From contig JAKCOZ010000041.1 in NCBI GenBank assembly GCA_022605955.1, positions 3,708,501 through 3,772,500 of the forward strand: a stretch of 64,000 bases of DNA, in the 5' to 3' direction. The translations under genes and the position numbers were made by a program. The stretch comes from Rallus limicola (taxonomy: Eukaryota > Chordata > Aves > Gruiformes > Rallidae). The notes below the pieces were generated by a model. That model was not told where the DNA came from. It worked only from the letters and a program-made list of their open reading frames with translations, and did not search any database. This document shows, piece by piece, positions 61,897-64,000 of the stretch (positions within the stretch are counted from its first letter, which is position 1; every line of letters begins with the position of its first letter).

Positions 61897-62775
61897 CCTT
61901 TATAGCACCTTAACTGAGGAGTTGTGTTTGATTCCTGTGTGTGCTTATGTTTGAACAACAGGTTCTAATGCAGAAGTCTTCAAGAAAGGGATTCTAAGGC
62001 ACAAAAGAGGAAGAATACAAGATGTTCTTGTGCTTTTACTTTCAGAAGCACAAATACAGTCAGACACTCAGAAAATAAAGAGGGATAACACAAATTAATG
62101 TGACATTATTTGGATGAATTAGGTTTCTGCTCTGATAAATGAATTATGCAGTATATAGGAATGTAAGGTAATGAGACTAAGGCCTGAAACGTAATCAGAT
62201 ATTCAAGAATAAAAGGAAAGTAGTGCATTTTCACAGATCAGGAGATAGATTTGGGGTAAATTCAGGTTAAGTTGATAAAACATCTGAAATGCTGTAAGTA
62301 AAAAAAAAAAAAAAGTCAAGCAATCCAGTAGAATACAGACTGAATGAATTATTCAAAAAACTCACATACATGTTTTCCTATTTACAACACTCCTTCTAGG
62401 GAAAATTTCTTCCTATTGTAATGAATAATTTAAAACAGGGACCGATTTTATAAATCCCTGAAAGCGTAAACCAAAAAGATGGCTCCAGACTTGCAGGGTT
62501 TGAGACATCTCATTTCCAAACTAGTTTTAAATACTCCACCCTCTGAGCTGACTCTCACTATGCAGCAGGAAGCAATTTCACTCCACTGCGATTGGTTGCA
62601 TCACTTAATATTGTTATTCCCTCAGCTAACTGGAATGGCACTGGTAAGTCCATCAGGGATGAACTTCATCCACATGAAGGATGAATCCAGTAAAACATTT
62701 TGGGGTTCTAACATGTCTCATGCAATTTATAATTAAATATTAAAACACAAATACAGAGGGAGTAAGTGGAGGAAC
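61897..62775. other. Unique AT-rich DNA
   Basis: A poly-A run of about 15 bases lies at 62300-62314. Nothing else was identified. Confidence 0.55.

Positions 62776-62807
<32 letters not shown>
62776..62807 (+). repeat. Compound (TA)n(CA)n microsatellite
   Basis: About seven TA units pass directly into about nine CA units, without interruption. Confidence 0.95.
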
Positions 62808-64000
62808 GAGACAACTGGGAATAGTTCTAATTTAATAACTTATTCTATGGTCAGTGAGGTATGTCATTGAACTATTTTATTCTACCTAATAAATTCATTA
62901 ACATTTATTAACTAGGGAAAAATACTAATTGATTTTGCCTCCTGGACACACATACCTCCTAGCCATGTTTAACTGCCTAAGTAATTGGCAAAAAAGCTAA
63001 CATACAGTTAGATTATTCATGGAAAATGGAATTGGTGGTTGAGTTGCTCATGCTTCATCCTGTATTTAGTAGGAACTGTCAGCCCAGCCCCTGGCCCATT
63101 CCCTTGCAAACTAGAAACCCCATTACAAGTAATGATATTGTGTGCAACAGAAATGACAAAGCCCACTCACAATCAGTTCAAGGGCATACATTTCTAATGC
63201 AGGAACATGAGAAAAGAACAAAACAAGAACAAAGTTGTTTAGCACTCTCCTTCAGCTTGTGACTTCATTTTGACGTTGTGTTTAATACAGAGAGGACCAA
63301 AAGGAAAAAGAAACAAAAAAAGGAAAAAATAACAAAAAAATGAGATGACATTCCTATTAAAAATATACAAAGGAATGTCTCCTAAGCAAACCTAGGAAAG
63401 ATAAAAGTATTTCTACTATGAAAGATGAGGTGATACTTAGATCAAGAGCCATTTAAAAACTATTAACACAAGTTAGAAAAATCTACAAAGACCTTATTAG
63501 TAGACATTTGCTGTTATTAGGATACTTCTTTTATTGAGCAGTTACAAAGGGCTGTAAAGGCTTGGACTGGAGTCATAACTAAAGCAGTCTACATGGAGTT
63601 AAGCAAGAACACAAAATATCACGAGGCTTTGCCATGGGATTGAAGCAGATTTAGGAGCAGCTCTGCACTCCAGCTACCTCTGGCTGCAAACAGCCTCATG
63701 TGGTGGCAGCTCATCAGTGGAGCTCTAAGGGTACCACGCCATCTTCCATCAATGTATCATGGGATTGAGATTTATCAGCCCTCTAGAACTCAAGATGAAC
63801 CTTCTGGAGCTGAATGTATTAGTTTTACACAAAAGTGATACACAGACTCAGACAGGGCGACAGGTAAATCAGTACAAAGAGTAACCCAAGTTTTCACAGG
63901 CAAGACTAACAAATTGGCTAAAACTGAGCACTCAGTAAGAGGACAACTCAGACTCTGTGTGATTGTTTCTGCAAACACCACCCAAAGTCCAAAAAAAATC
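62808..64000. other. Unique AT-rich DNA to the window end
   Basis: An A-rich stretch lies at 63299-63340. No exon, RNA gene or mobile element is seen. Confidence 0.55.

Noticed and set aside
1..64000. tRNA, rRNA, CRISPR arrays or bacterial-type operons
   Set aside because: No cloverleaf with the usual box A/B words, no rRNA blocks and no evenly spaced short repeats with unique spacers were seen. The sequence is vertebrate in character.

Overview
The window looks like non-coding nuclear DNA of a bird. The main evidence is the repeats: at least ten recognisable CR1 LINE fragments, most carrying the typical 3' end (a 'gtcccttccaac'-like block followed by 'attctgtgattct'-like octamers), plus LTRs that match what I remember of avian ERVL and related endogenous-retrovirus families. 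I saw no mammalian SINE/L1 signatures, bacterial operons, rRNA, tRNA or CRISPR. The background is AT-rich, while the CR1 and LTR segments are clearly GC-richer. I cannot name the species or chromosome.

No protein-coding exon could be supported. The open frames are short, overlap on both strands and resemble no host protein I recognise. The longest ones fall inside CR1 copies (about 24.3-24.9, 47.3-47.8 and 55.4-55.9 kb) or LTRs (about 11.5-12.4 and 43.1-43.6 kb). The window is therefore an intergenic desert or part of a very large intron.

Layout. A possible LTR tail lies at 1-52. CR1 fragments lie at 1.2 (-), 3.4-3.7 (+), 4.7-5.0 (+) and 7.1-7.5 kb (+). An LTR cluster at 11.58-12.57 kb holds a fold-back ERVL LTR with 35-bp perfect inverted arms, next to a minus-strand LTR of another family. 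A pair of about 115-bp direct repeats lies at 15.45 and 16.23 kb. Next come 7.8 kb with nothing identified, a 660-bp minus-strand CR1 at 24.2-24.8 kb, and about 9.6 kb of unique DNA with a purine tract at 32.0 kb. A second LTR of the 12-kb family is at 35.1-35.4 kb, and a CR1 of the 24-kb subfamily at 37.2-37.6 kb. A solo ERVL LTR lies at 42.95-43.75 kb, with a small CR1 reverse-transcriptase relic at 44.8 kb. A three-part CR1 mosaic occupies 47.1-48.2 kb, followed by CR1 fragments at 48.7, 55.4-55.9 and 57.5 kb. The right end (58.5-59.65 kb) has two blocks whose texture (homeodomain, forkhead, GATA and E-box-like words, retained CpGs, no repeats) suggests conserved non-coding regulatory DNA. 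Microsatellites lie at 53.2, 61.85 and 62.78 kb.

No new gene system was found. The items most worth checking are the fold-back LTR, the 115-bp repeat pair, the CR1 mosaic and the candidate conserved elements at 58.5-59.65 kb. All family names rest on remembered consensus features, not on a database search.
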